64,000 bases of DNA from Mytilinidion resinicola (GCF_010093595.1 NW_022985449.1:803410-867409), one strand, 5' to 3'. Positions 46,342 to 58,882 are shown, counted from the stretch's first letter. The notes: generated from the letters alone by a model not told the origin. Numbers and translations are program-made.

Positions 46342-48276
46342 ATGGCTTCTGCTGCCATTGAAGCGAGGTCACTATCAAATCTCACTGCACTTGCGTCCCA
46401 ACCGCCACGCTATCCACGGAATCCTACTCACGAGAGGCATGAGCCATTGGTGCTGTACATAGCTCGGGTTCCCGGAAGCAGAGGTATGGATGCTACGTAG
46501 AGCCGCGTATCAGACAGCTAATTGTTTAGATGTCTTCCTCACTCCCATGAAACCTATGGAGAAAGTCGTGACGGCAGAAGATGTTCAAAGCTGTCTATAT
46601 TACCTACATATAGATCAACCAGAAGACGCCGAACTTCTCGACGATCCCGTCGAGAACCAAGAAACAGGAACAGAAGCTCCTCCGCCCCCTCCGGTGCATA
46701 GGAAAGCCGTGGCTCCTAGTAATTCGCATTATAACAATAATCTTCTGACTCCACAGCAATCACCTTATCCACCGTCAACGAATTCACCCCACGTGATGCA
46801 GAGGAAACCGCTCTCAACGTCACCGTTAGCTCCAAGAACAGTCATTGACAATCGCCATGAAAGCATCCAGTCGAATTACCCGCGACCAGATGCCCGAGAC
46901 GATTACCGGGGTCGATCTGCTGACCAGACTGGATCGCACAATGGCGAACAGCTTCCGATATTGCCTCCCCGTAGGCCATCTGAACAGCATCCATTACCCC
47001 CACGGCCACCGTATCCTGTGGACCCCAGCTTAAGAAACGACCCATATCGATCGTCCCAGGAAAACTATCCTCCCGCATTTCGAGAACCTTTTCCTTCGAG
47101 GCCAATAGCACAGAACTCATACGGCGCGCAGGTGTCCCCAGCTCACAATACGCTGGGGCCGCTCTCCGCGAGCCCAGAAAGACCAGACACGCCTAATTTC
47201 TTTGGAGCTTCACTTACTCTCATTCGGCGGGACCCATCTTCCTCTTCTCAGTGGAATGTTGCGCGGATCGAAGACCCTCCTATTGTCGAAGTATCTTCTT
47301 CCAGCTTAAATAATCCAGCTGTAACCCAAAAGAGCAGGCGCGCCGGAGCTCCAATGTATATTGAGATAAACAACATTGGATACTCAAAATTCCTGAACAC
47401 CTCGGAAGGCCTCCCGTCTGCGGTTGTGGGAGATAATGGCGTATCTGCTAAGACTTTAAAGGACCTGGCTAACAACATGTCCGCAAAAAGTGATAATGTT
47501 CCGAGCGAAACAGTCTTCAAGAGGCGGCTGTGGATGGAGGGTGCAAGGCACAACGACAAATCTTTCGGACATCGACGACTCAACTCGTACGACTCTAGCA
47601 CTGGATTAGATGTCCCACGAAAGAGTTCGGAAGGTAGATATGACGAACGGCTATCAGCAGATTACAACCGCCCACCCGCTCCATTCCAACGTCGAGATGA
47701 CCAGGCCTATGCCACTGTTCAAATACCTGAGAAGCGCTCTTCCAGCTTTCGCGGGTATGCCTTCACAAGCCCGTGGAATGGACGGTGTGAATTTTCGACT
47801 GGTGGTACAGGGCGGTCTTTAAAGGTATGGCAGCCATACCGCAGATTCGACATCGCTGACAGGAAGCGCAGTGCAAGCATATCATGTCTGGCGGGCATCA
47901 AGGCGCCGCATCATCCTTTCCCATCGCTGCCAATGTCAGTGAACTACGCTTCAATCTGCCTAGCACCTCCCTGTTGCCGTCGACACCAAAAGGCGACGAC
48001 GGCTCCTCCAAGCGATCTTCCTTCTTCAGGCCTCGTCACGGTCGGCATAAGTCGCTTCAGGATGACATGTCCAAGTTGGACCTCTCATTAGGTCAGGAAC
48101 AAGCTGGCGGAGGGTTCGGAGGCAAACAAGCAAAACTAGGGAAGCTCATTATTGAAGACGAGGGCTTAAAGATGATGGATCTTCTAGTGGCTGCTAACAT
48201 GGCGCTTTATTGGCGAGTCTATGAAAAGGTTGATGGGAAGTCTCGAAGAGCGGACACCAGTTTTGATGGATACTAA
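46342..48276 (+). CDS. Conserved fungal protein of unknown function, Pro-rich
   Basis: Exons 46342-46483, 46530-47824 and 47872-48276 give 613 aa. The short ordered N-terminus (YPRNPTHERHEPLVLYIARVPG, joined to DVFLTPMKPMEKVVTAEDVQSCLYYLHID) is the part I associate with a widespread, unnamed Pezizomycotina family. Then comes a long disordered Pro/Ser/Arg-rich region, a central patch (RRAGAPMYIEINNIGYSKF), and a C-terminal ordered segment ending KMMDLLVAANMALYWRVYEKVD. The 46- and 47-nt introns are among the shortest in the window. No catalytic motif, membrane span or signal peptide is visible. A scaffold role is possible but speculative. Confidence 0.78.
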
Positions 48277-48681
48277 ACGGGTGAGGGGGGGCTTGGAACG
48301 CTAGATTCTTCCTAGTCTTCACAAATTAAGAGAAGCTAAGATAAGTGGTAAAGAGTTTCCTGAGTAGTCTCCAAGAAAAATCTAGGTCTCTAGCCCTTGT
48401 CTTTAGCGATTTTTGCGTGGCCCTTCGCCCACCGTCAAGAGCCAGCGACGGTTCATCAAATTCTGTCGCGTTTGCTTGGCCGAGGCAGGTGCGCCCCGGT
48501 AGCCATTTTTGCACCTCTGAGGTTTGGAGGTCCTTTTTTCACCTTTGAAGTCTCACTTTCGTATTCACCATCTCAGAACAGCGTGGTAAGAGCGGCCAGC
48601 TACATAAACCCATCAACTTGGAATCCGACTACAACGCCCGTCACACCACCTCTCCTTTTCCCAACACAAGGCTTCAGAATC
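48277..48681. other. Intergenic, no gene seen
   Basis: 405 bp between two plus-strand genes. The open frame upstream of the next ATG extends into this region without a start codon of its own. Confidence 0.5.
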
Positions 48682-49590
48682 ATGCCATGCCATCCCCGCA
48701 ACCCCATCGCAGTCACAATCAAGTCGCTTGAAGATGTAAAGGCGTTTTTCTATCTCGCCACGCAGCGTCGTATTACGGACATACGATCTATTGAGCTCAC
48801 TCTTAACGCCAACGAATTCTGCGACTACAAAGATGATCTCCTAGCGATGGCTTTCAAGCAGTTCCAACCTGACTACAATCGCAATCCACACAACATCACC
48901 AAGATTGTGATCAAGGTGGAGGGCATGATACTTTTCACTCGGCAAACTTACAACACCATCTCACCAGTTGCTTCTTGGTATGTCGACAAGCGACTCGAAG
49001 GCCTGCTCTCCGGCAGGGCGACTGTCAAAGAGAAGGAAGAAACACCCTTTAGTGTCATATCGCAGGAGAAGGCTTTCGTGGGCGCACTCCTCGGAATCCG
49101 TAATGTACGTGAGGTGGAAATCACGGGCAAGATGGAACCAGATCTGAGAGAGGAAATCATTGGGAACACAATGACTAAAATCGGCCAGCCTGTCCCCATC
49201 GCGCCTACTCGTGGGCGTCTGGCCGTCAACGGCACCTTTTGGTCAATGTCTTACGACCGCAACCGTGCCAAGGACAAGACCTACCATCCATACGCCCCGA
49301 AGAACGAGAGCAGCAGTGATGACAGCTCTCCCGCTCCCCGAACTAGCCTTCGTCCCGGCAACGTGCACTCCGCGAGTTCATACAGAATCGAGACGTTGAA
49401 GCGCATCGCAGCCAAACCACAGGACAAAGATGATTATGGCCCGGGGAGGCATGGGGTTACTGCGAAGCATTATGAGTACATGGACCCTGTCGAGAATCCG
49501 GAAGGCAGGACTGGCAATGACTGGATCATTCCGACTGGAAAAGGTGCTAGTTGTGTGATGGGTTGGAACGCCATAGGCGACTTCAACTAG
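48682..49590 (+). CDS. Hypothetical protein, no family recognised
   Basis: Single-exon ORF of 302 aa from the ATG in CATGCCATGC. An ATG-less extension reaches back to 48397, so the start is uncertain. The first half reads like a small alpha/beta domain (AVTIKSLEDVKAFFYLATQRR, ITKIVIKVEGMILFTRQTY, VREVEITGKMEPDLREEI). The second half is polar and Ser/Lys-rich, ending TGKGASCVMGWNAIGDFN. No signal peptide, membrane span or catalytic motif was seen. It could be a lineage-specific F-box-like or stress protein, but nothing proves it. Confidence 0.6.
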   Translation: MPCHPRNPIAVTIKSLEDVKAFFYLATQRRITDIRSIELTLNANEFCDYKDDLLAMAFKQFQPDYNRNPHNITKIVIKVEGMILFTRQTYNTISPVASWYVDKRLEGLLSGRATVKEKEETPFSVISQEKAFVGALLGIRNVREVEITGKMEPDLREEIIGNTMTKIGQPVPIAPTRGRLAVNGTFWSMSYDRNRAKDKTYHPYAPKNESSSDDSSPAPRTSLRPGNVHSASSYRIETLKRIAAKPQDKDDYGPGRHGVTAKHYEYMDPVENPEGRTGNDWIIPTGKGASCVMGWNAIGDFN

Positions 49591-50283
49591 CTGTCTGGCT
49601 GGTCGACAGTCATCACATAGTTTACCGAATTTCTAACTACCGGTAGCAGATGTGCATTGGGGGTTTGAGATTGTGGATGAATGACTGAGACTAAGACTGG
49701 CCTTGACTTTCGACTCTATGGTGGATGTGTGGTGTTTCGGTCCGGTACCTGAGGCTTTTTCTTTCAATTTCACAAGACGCGAGAGTGTTTTCATGGAAGA
49801 TACTAAGGATACGTTTGAGAATTAAGCTAGGGACCTTTGGGGGCTACAGGTCATTGACTAAAGTACACACGTGACCGCTGCTACTTAGTTACAATGACGT
49901 CAAAGACTCATCACCTCCTACTCTTTCTTTTTGCTCGACTTGTCTCTCAATTGTTTCTGCTTTTGTAAGAAACTCTGAATCAACTTCATCTAGGTATGTG
50001 ACATCTCAACAGTCAACGCAGGCGGTACCCGCTCGATTTCATCAACGAAGAGTACCATCGCGAGCAAGCAGACGTCACCAAACACATTGAGGGGTCTTTC
50101 ACAACAAGTTTCAATTCCTCAGTTACTCTGTCAGCCCGGCTTACATTTGACCTCTCGCTCACCCTCTACCAAACCCAGATCATACTAATCTTTCAGCTAG
50201 GCACCAATCCTCAGAACCTTTACACAACAACCCACCTACTCTCCCCATCCCAAGTTACCAATCCAACCTTCCTTCTCTTCGAC
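49591..50283 (+). promoter_or_regulatory. BLI-3 upstream region
   Basis: 693 bp with a CACGTGAC near 49868 and a perfect CRE-like palindrome TGACGTCA at 49895-49902. It ends in a CT- and CA-rich leader before the ATG. In Neurospora bli-3 is light-induced through the White Collar complex; I did not find an unambiguous paired GATC-type light element here. Confidence 0.45.
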
Positions 50284-51292
50284 ATGTCTTTCTCCAACGC
50301 AGACACCGGCAACAAGGCCGCCGACCCGTACAAAGAGAAGAACAGTGAGGTCGCATCTCTCAAGGACAAGGTCGAGGACCTGGTCGCCTTCATCGACAAG
50401 AGCAAGTTCTGCATGATGACTACGAGAATAGAGAGCAGTGGCCTTCTTGCCTCGCGCTGCATGGCCCTCGCTGCGAAGGTTAGTTCTTGTTCTATGTTTG
50501 AAGCCCCACAAATCTCACGTTTCATCCCAAATCGGGTGTTACTTCCAGTCTCCACCCCATTACTTTCTCGCCCTGCCTTCCCCGCTCCTCATTACCTCTC
50601 TAATCCCCTCTCCAGGAAGGCAACGGCGTCGATCTAATCTTCCACTCCAACACTGAATCCGGCAAAACCGGTACGTAAACCCCCGACACAGATAAAAAGT
50701 TTCCAGCAATCTGTCCGTTTGAAAGACTACTCAGGAAGTGTTTCGAGACAACCACAGCGGTGTCTTGGAATCCCCTGAAGAAGTGTCCCACGCAACAGTA
50801 CCTATAACAAGAAATCAATAACGGTGTTCTCACTCTGGATTTGAATGATTTGCTAACCTTATTGCCATTTTTAGACGACCTCGCTTCTGACTCCGACATC
50901 AACCTCGGTTTTCTCAACTCTTCAGGCGAATGGGCCTCTCTCAGCGGCAAAGCGAGCATCAGTACCGACCGCGCCGACGTCGAGAAGTACTACTCTCCAG
51001 CGCTGAAGGCCTGGATCGGAGACCTGGGAGACGGCGTCCACGATGGTGGTCCTTCGGACCCGCGTATCTGCCTCATCCGCGTCAAGACGGTGACTGCTCA
51101 GTATGCGATCAGCAAGCGCACGGTGATTGGTGGACTTGTGGAGCTGGCGAAGGGTGTGGCGACGGGAGAGGCGCCCGGCGTGAACAGGTTGAGGTACTTG
51201 GATGAGGCGGAGATTGCACAGTGTGAGTTTCATTTTGGTTTGCATTGAAGAGGGTTAACTGACTTTTCTTAGGGCGCTCTACTGCACTGTAG
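50284..51292 (+). CDS. bli-3: BLI-3 blue-light-inducible protein, FMN-binding split barrel (PNPOx-like)
   Basis: Exons 50284-50478, 50616-50670, 50875-51222 and 51273-51292 give 205 aa. The splices restore the full BLI-3 pattern: MSFSNADTGNKAADPY, FCMMTTRIESSGLLASRCMA, GNGVDLIFHSNTESGKTDDL, YYSPALKAWIGDLGDG and a C-terminal WRSTAL. The domain is the general stress protein 26 / pyridoxamine phosphate oxidase-like split barrel, which binds FMN. The Neurospora gene is strongly induced by blue light; the biochemical role is not established. The second exon is 55 nt and the last 20 nt. Cytosolic location is likely, since no targeting signal is visible. Confidence 0.92.
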
Positions 51293-51473
51293 GTCTATTC
51301 AGGACTTGGTTAGCTTGTAGCAATGAGGTCTTCGAGATTGAAACATCACGCGGTCTAGGGTGTCATGTTAATCACTGACGAAACCGGCCACAAACCTGCA
51401 TGGAAGTGCGACCGGAGACGATAAAAAAGCATACATAATGCATAATGTAATGCTTTAGTATTACAAAAACTTA

Positions 51474-53859
51474 TCAAACACCTCCTTGCCCTGCCGTGAT
51501 TCTATCCAAGTTGAATGCCGCACTGATGAGAGCAAGATGACTAAATGCCTGTGGCGTGTTCCCGAGCTGCTCGCCCGAGCGTGCTATCTCCTCTGAGAAC
51601 ATGTTCGAGTGGTTTCCGTACGTAAGCATGTTCTCGAAGATATTGATAGCTTGTACAAGGTACTTCTTATCATACGCGCCAGCCTAGTACGGTGTCAGCA
51701 ATATCACTAAGGGGGATAAGAGATACTCACTCTAGTCAACGCCTCCACAAGCCAGAACGTGCACATACTAAACGCACCCTCGCGCCCACCAACCCCTATA
51801 CACACATTAGCCTCCTCAAACCATCTCCCTCTCCAAAGTGCCACATACCATCATCGCTCCTCTCATGATTATACCGAAACACCAACCCCGTACTCGTCAA
51901 CCCCCCCTTCTCCACCGGCCTCAGAATCGCCTCCAACGTCCCCGTAAACCTCGGATCATTCGGCGCCACAAAAAACACCAACGGCGCAATCAGTACAGCA
52001 CTATCCAACACATTCCTCGCCTCATAGCTCTGCACAAACGCCCCCAGCTCCGGGTTAAACCCCTTCTCCATCACATCCTCACAGATCCGATCGCGCGTCG
52101 CCAGCCACTCCGCCCGGTGCGGGCACGGGAAGCACCGCTTCTCCGCGAGCCGCAGCGCGCGGTCGATGGCGACCCACAGCATGATCTTCGAGTAGACGAA
52201 GTTCTGCGGCGTGCCGCGCACCTCCCAGATGGACATGTCGGGCGTGTCCCAGATGCCGCAGACGTAGTCGGTCAGCGAGCGCACGGCCAGCCACTGGTCG
52301 TAGGACACGGGCTTGCCGTACTTGTTGTACAGGTAGACGGTGTCGAGCAGCTCGCCGTAGATGTCAAGTTGCTTGTGGAAGGCGGCGCCGTTGCCGATGC
52401 GGACGGGTTTGCTGCCGCGGTAACCGTCCAGGTGGGGGAGTGAGAGTTCGGGGAGGTCGGTGTCGCCGCGGATGCCTGGGGGGTGTTAGTAGAGGGGAGG
52501 GGGTGCGGAAGGGGGTGACATACTGAACATGATGGGTAGAGCGCCTTCTGGGGTGCGGGAGTAGCGCAGGCGGTCGCTGATGAAGTTCATATAGGCTTCT
52601 GCTTCTAAGGTGAAGCCCATGCGGAGGAAGATGTAGATTGTGAAAGAGCTGTCGCGGACCCAGGAGAAGCGGTAGTCCCAATTTCGTGAGCCGCCAATGT
52701 CTTCGGGTAGGGAGAAGGTGGGTGCGGCAATGATGGCGCCCGTGGGCTCGTAGGTGAGCAGTTTGAGAATCATGAGGCTTCGGGAGATCTTTTCTCGCCA
52801 TCGGCCTTTGTATTTACTAGGTTGAGTTAGAAATCTCGCAAGGTTAACTTCAATTTCTCAGGAGGTACTGTACTTTTGGGAGATCCAATTGAACCAGTAT
52901 GTCTGAGTGTCCGACTGAGTCTGATCAATGAGAAGTGTCGTGATATGCTCAATATCATCATCGTTTTCATGATCACGTAGGACAAATGATACTGCCTGGC
53001 CCTCCTTGAGCTTGAAGCTGGCACTGACTCCCTGCCCCAATGGAGACTTCTCATCCTTCTTCGAGAACACAAGCAACGGGCATCCTTCCTGCGGATCATC
53101 TCCACAATCAATCGTGGCGTTCAATTCCAATGTCAGATCATTCGACCGAAAGATGACCTTCTGTCGAAGCTCCCCTTCAGAAGTCTCACCTCTCTGATCA
53201 GTGACTTCCGTGGTGTGCTTATCTTGCGCATAATTGAAAGCAGGGAACACCTCCACGTCAACCTCGATTTCGCCGCGGATACATTCCACGCGCCTCACAA
53301 GCCACTTCTTCAGCATCAGCCGCTGGGGCACGCCGCCTCGCCTCGCGCCAAACAATTTCTCGTTCAGGACCTGCGCGTCTAGGATCTTGGAGTTCGGCCG
53401 GGGGAAGAAGTCGATCAGGTTAAGTACACCATCTTCGTGGAGATATCTGGTCTGCAAGACGTTACTGCTTGGTAGATATTGCTGCTTGGTAGTGAGGCTG
53501 AGGCCCTTTTTGGGGCTGATGGCGAAGTATCCGCCCTTGTTCTTGTCGAGAAGGCGGCAGAAGACGGATGGGGAGTCAAATTCAGGCCTGAATTGAGTTA
53601 ACACTCTCATATAATCAGGGAGGGGGTCATACTCGCCAGCACATGTAGTCCAATCCACCGTCCGTAGCTACTAAGGCACATGTTCTCATATTGCCAATGA
53701 GCCCGTAATCTCCAATCTGAATTGGTTTAGCATCGGATTTCCCGGCTAGTGTTCAATTGAGAGTCTCACGGGCATATAACCAGTAGTAGCACGCATCGAT
53801 GTGCAATCATGTGGGTTATTTTCATTTTGAGTTGCTTTCTGATGTAGGGGCGCCGCCAT
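51474..53859 (-). CDS. Glycoside hydrolase family 15 (glucoamylase-like) protein
   Basis: Seven exons (minus): 53859-53770, 53716-53637, 53587-52874, 52816-52524, 52475-51849, 51795-51731 and 51683-51474, total 692 aa. The N-terminal motif [42 protein letters not shown] and the later [22 protein letters not shown] are those of non-secreted GH15 proteins related to bacterial glucoamylase/trehalase-like enzymes. No signal peptide is seen, so an intracellular alpha-glucoside or trehalose substrate is more likely than starch. The intron at 53636-53588 begins GC rather than GT; it is the only choice I found that keeps the invariant Trp-Pro-x-Phe-Asp. The first intron has two frame-consistent alternatives, so residues 20-40 are uncertain. 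Confidence 0.9.
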
Positions 53860-54682
53860 GCTGACGATCAACTATGGAGGAAGTGTTCTAGGGAAGCTAT
53901 GGAATGACGGATTGAAGAAGTCTTGTCAAAAAAGCTCTCAAGGCTTCATTGCAGTGAATGCAGTATATAAGCATGATGCGGAGAAGATGAATACTCAGAT
54001 GACTAAAACGGAATGTTAGTTGCGATGACATCGTTACGCCACACATGAAGATGACTGTCCCGCGGGTGGAGCTCGCTTTGACCAGCCTGCGGCACACCTA
54101 CGTACCTCACCAGACTTCAACACGACACATGCACCGCTCTGTATGGCTGACTGAGAGTGTCATGTCGGCCGCATTACCTGAGTTATATTTCGAGACCGAC
54201 AAAATATGATCACCTAGATGCAGACACTGTTCTGTTAGCTACAGGTTTCTCCTACGCGATGCGGCTATGAAGGTAGTAACATCACATGTAGCCCTTTCTT
54301 TGACACTTCGTCTTGTTTGCTCTAGAAAATGTGTACATTCTCTCGGCTTCTTTAGCTGTACTTGTCCTTGGGATATCCATGGACTCCCTCCACGTGCCCC
54401 TGGGATCTTCCATATGCTCACTGGTGAAGGGCTAGGCGTCAAAGACAACAGGGCGACCAACCATGTCCCCGCCAGCTGTCGAGGGTGGCGTCCTCTTGCA
54501 TGCATCCATCTCAACCTGGAAACCGTATTCGAAACACTTTTTCACCAATGGAACGGTGTCGCTTAACCAGGGCGTATAATCACAATGCTCGTGACTTTCT
54601 TTCGCCGTGCAGAGCCTCCAGCCGCAACATAATGATCTCTCCTTGCCGAACTGGCCTCGTGGATTGAGACTACCTGGGCGTC
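53860..54682. other. Intergenic with one doubtful small ORF
   Basis: 823 bp. At 54267-54566 a 99-codon plus-strand ORF starts with ATG and begins with a hydrophobic, Cys-containing stretch (MKVVTSHVALSLTLRLVC). It might be a small secreted cysteine-rich protein, but six cysteines without clear spacing and no known motif make this weak. Confidence 0.3.
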
Positions 54683-55629
54683 ATGTCCACCGATTCTTCG
54701 TGGACATGGAGTGTTCCATATCAGCAGTACTATCGTTACGATGAGCAGCGTGTCCTCGTATGGTATCGAGCCATAGCCGACGAGACAGCAAGGTACGATT
54801 CAAGCAGCAGCTTCGGAACATTTATGTGGAATTTAGATCGATCTAGGGCTCAACAACCTCGCTCTTTACCCCAAACCGAAGAGACTGTAGCCTCGGGTCT
54901 TCAGGAAGGACGGTTGAGACCGCAAAACCTCTCAAATAGTACCTCAGGCCGCACATATCCGCACCGAACACAGTTATCGAACAGTCAGTTTGCTCTTCTC
55001 CGCCTACAGGATTTGTCATGCGACAGACCAATGACCCCTTCATAGCTTCACAGGCCACTCAAAGCTCACCATCGCCGCAATATTATCCGGCGTCTCTAGC
55101 GCAGCGCCACTATACACATCCCCGTAACACTCCCTCTTATAACTCTTCTAATATCCGCCAAGGTCTAAGGTGAGAGTCCCCCAGGTGCTCAATGGTGACG
55201 TTGGGTCTGACGTATATTAGTCCCACTCAGTCTGAAGAGGACTACTGGAAACACCGGTAAAACGAGCAGAATCGTTACGAAAACAATCACCGTGAGGAGA
55301 ACAAGCCCCATAGGCCGTCTTCAAACGCAGGAGACGACGAAGAAGAGGAGATAGACGGCCAAGATAACCAAATTTCTGAGGAGGAAGACGAACTAGGGAA
55401 GCGCCAGGGACGGCGGAAACAGAGGAAACGACGGAAATTGCGGGAAGAGGACGAGACGGAATATTGTAATGGGATGGCATTGCATAGCCACCCGAACAGT
55501 AAGACAGTACCGGCTCGGGGCGTACAGGATCCCACCCCCAGCTACCCTGGCTATGTCGAACGCTCTCGGCAGACAATAACTTCAAGGGCACCGGCGCCTG
55601 CCCCAACGTCCGAATACTCATTACGTTGA
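54683..55629 (+). pseudogene. Putative gene with in-frame stop; low-complexity protein
   Basis: Exons 54683-54792, 54948-55169 and 55221-55260 join in frame with good GT...AG ends. They start MSTDSSWTWSVPYQQYYRYDEQ, a WxWS-x-YxxYY-type opening common in unnamed Pezizomycotina proteins, and end EEDYWKHR at a TAA (55258-55260). The same frame continues past the TAA for 122 codons with protein-like, charged composition (NEQNRYENNHREE, GDDEEEEIDGQD, KRQGRRKQRKRRKL) up to a TGA at 55627-55629. Either the short protein is real, or the gene has acquired a nonsense change and is decaying. I found no intron that removes the TAA. Confidence 0.4.
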
Positions 55630-56578
55630 CATTAGGAGTGACATCAACGCAAGGGCTGTCTCGAAAATCCAGCCCCAGGAGTAAAGTCAACACCCCGTGT
55701 GTGATGATACTAGCCGGTAGATTGTCTCGAGATAGGAATGGGATATCTTAGTCTATAGAGTGAGGAAGGTTATTATGAATGTCCTTGACGACGTTACGAA
55801 GAGTCACACAGGACGCATGTCGAGAATTTTTGCGTATGCCTTGCTATTTACAAGGGGTTAGAGCGTCGGAGTCTGGTTCTGATTTCCGATTTTCTGATCA
55901 ATGAAACGCGAGGTTGTGCTACATACAGGCGTTATTGATATATGTCATATGATCTTCCAATTTCAAAGAATACAAAATATGTGACATTTGAAGCCCCAGT
56001 ACAGGCTTGACTCATCAGTACATATAAACACGTGTCGCGCTCAACTGTAGCTCGCAAAGATGAAAAGTGAGTGATGAAATATCTTGAGCAAGCCAGTCCT
56101 TGATTCATTGGCTGGTTGTGCCCCGGTGAGCTTCTGCACGTCAGCCTTGTCGCTTCGTGGCGCCCAGGAAGTGGTCACATCTCAGCCTCTACCTGATACA
56201 ACCAAGAGCCAACTTCATTCCGCGTGTTTGACAATCAACAGCTCCCTCATCACTCCAGACCAGCAACTATATCGATCAGGGACATCCCCACAGTCATACA
56301 TCCTAGATATCAATACCTAGAGTATACAGCCTGAACAGCTAGGCGCTACCACCAACCACCACGAACCAGGCAGATATAATCGCAATCCTGCACCCACGAC
56401 TTGATGTGGTCGCTTTCCGACGATGTTCATACAGGGCGTTGGACACACTTCAGCCGTGATAGTGAGACAATCCTCGATTCTTGTATTCTACAGTTGCTAA
56501 CGCGAGTCTTTAGGATATCAGACTCTGTAGAGTGACTATCGCGCCGATTGGCTGTAAGCAGCTGCTGGTGCAGTCTTC
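55630..56578. other. Intergenic, no gene seen
   Basis: About 950 bp, AT-richer than its surroundings. It contains the presumed promoter of the membrane protein gene. A short ORF at 56084-56320 has no domain. Confidence 0.5.
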
Positions 56579-58882
56579 ATGTTATGCTCAGTCTACTTCT
56601 GGGAAATCTTGTGGAGTAGCATAATAGGCATAGACAAGTGGTGGAGGACGCCCAAAAAGGCCGCCAATGATCGGCAACCCATTAACCCAGTTCTTGCAGA
56701 TGCAGATGTCGAACGGGGCGAAGAAGAGGACACTTCAGTGAACGAAAATGCGCCATTGCTTTCACGGCCAGTCAAAGTGCTTGAGGCATCTGGAAGCGGA
56801 GAGATCTGGTGGTAAACTGGATTAACGACGCGCGGAAAAAAGATTCCAGTGAACCTACCTCGGTCGAATTCATCTTCATCGTGACCATCGTTCTCGGTCT
56901 CTGGTTTGCCAAGGAAGTAGCGAGGGTGTTTGTGGCTAAAATTGCACATGATAGAGCCGGATTGTTGAATGAGCAGAAGTGCGGGCTCTTCGAATTCAAT
57001 GAAACACGTGGAGGCGAGGAAGCCGCAGCTCGCGCGGACCTTTACATGTACAAAAGAGAGAAGCGAGCTGCTGACTATGCTCAGACCTGTTATGGACAAG
57101 ATGCCACTTCCGGCCCAGCCAGTTGCAACTTCTTTTGTAACGCCAACATCTCATATCAACGTCCTCCTCAAGACCAGCACTGCCCTTTCAGTAACTCAAC
57201 CATTTGTGCGGGGCTAGGATACAACACCGGCGTCGCTTTCGATACTGGCCTGAAAGATGCGAGCGTGTTAGGCGTTAATGATGCGCATCATTACAAATGG
57301 CGTCGACTAACATCTTGTGCGCCTCTCGATATGGACCATGGGCACGTTAAAGGATGGATCATTCGCAGGACCAACGAGACCGGGTACCATTACTACTACG
57401 GCAAACAACTCGACTACCGAGATAATTCCAAGGTGGACACTAATTGGACTCTCAGCACAAGCGGTGATCCTTTCACTTGGCTTGTTCCGGGTTATTGGGT
57501 AAAGTACGTACCTTCCCGCCACATCTCTCTACAAGTAGATGTCTAATAAAGAATACAGCACTTTCGGGACTACTCTTAATAGAAAGGGAGACTTGTATGA
57601 TCCTATTGAAGCTCTCATACCGCCGCAAGACAGCACCTTCACAATAATATTTGTGAAGTCAACTCACATATTGTACGAGAAACCGAGCACCGATCTTCTC
57701 TTCCCCAGAACAGATGAATATGAAGGCTTTCATGTCAACAAGAACGCGATGGCAAGGCCTCTTGGTTGCATCGATACCACCCGTCTCTGCTCGCCTAGCG
57801 GGAGTCAGTGCTGGGCGATGAACGAACCCCTACCTTCAAGTCTCCCAGATGCACCAGCATACTACCTCATGAAGTACGCTCTCGCGCGGTCCAACACCTA
57901 CGAATCTATCAAGCTTCGACTCGGCACTGCTCTTATAGCTCAGCAGCGAATAGGCCAGGATAGATCTCAATCGCTACGCGACGGACACTGGGAAGATGAA
58001 GTCGAGCACTTATTCGCGTCCTCGCTAGCCCGCGCCCAGTTTGGTGCCCGGAGTATTGCTAGCGGAGAAGACAGAAACCAACCCGGATATGTTGACATGT
58101 TGCCCGACGAACTCAAAGGGCGCCTATGTGGTGGTATCTACAAGTTCATCACTGTCGGTTATGTGAACTTCAGGATCTCGGAAGTCTATCTCGCTTTCTT
58201 CTCGGTGCTTTTTGCTTTCTTCCTGAGCTCGCCTATAAGATGGTACGCAGCTGCGTACCATAATTGTACCAGCTGCTGCACAGGTCGGGGGGAAAAGGAG
58301 CGAACTAACAACGGCAAGAACGGGTCAGCAAATGGAGTCAACAGGCTAGCAACTAATGGCAACGAGCCAGCGAATAAACCCAACGGGCCAGCAAATAAAC
58401 CTAACGAGCTAGTAAATAATGGTACCGGGCCAGTAAATGAGGAGGGTCTGGAAACTGGCGCTCCAGAAGTCAACAACGGCGGCCACAATGGAGATATTAT
58501 CCTCCAGCATATGGAGGACCAACAAAGCTCTAGCAGAGCGAATGATAACAGTGTTAGCAGTGGCAATGGCATAAACGGCCTGGGGAACGGTGATATCCAC
58601 TCGGATGCTTCAGCAATTGCTAATGGGCACTTGGATAAGGGAAAGGCCAAGGCCAAAGATGACGCGGACGATGATGCAAACGTGGACGCAGCCGCAGATG
58701 CGGAAGTGGACGAAACGAAAAAGGGCCAGAATGCGGAAAAGAAGCCAGAGGATGGCGAATGGGAACATATCGTCTTTACATGGTTCGTTGGCGAGATCCT
58801 TATTCAGTTCTCTCTTGTCAACGTTTGTAAAGGGATCTGTTGGATTCTATCTCATTCTTTAAAGCTCTTCCAGGATAATTGA
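56579..58882 (+). CDS. Three-pass membrane protein with Cys-rich lumenal region and Asn-rich loop
   Basis: Exons 56579-56811, 56850-57503 and 57559-58882 give 736 aa. Membrane segments: FIFIVTIVLGLWFAKEVARVF near residue 85, VYLAFFSVLFAFFLSS near 520, and VFTWFVGEILIQFSLVNVC near the end. Between the first two lies a large Cys-containing domain with several N-glycosylation sequons (NETGYHY, NWTLS), probably lumenal or extracellular. Between the second and third is a low-complexity loop dominated by Asn with diverged repeats of PANKPN/GPVN type, then an acidic Ala/Asp stretch. The family is unknown to me; the arrangement is seen in unnamed fungal membrane proteins. The first intron is only 38 nt and should be confirmed. 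Confidence 0.72.

Noticed and set aside
46791..46801. CACGTGATG site
   Set aside because: It lies inside coding sequence of the conserved protein at 46342-48276, so a regulatory reading is unlikely.
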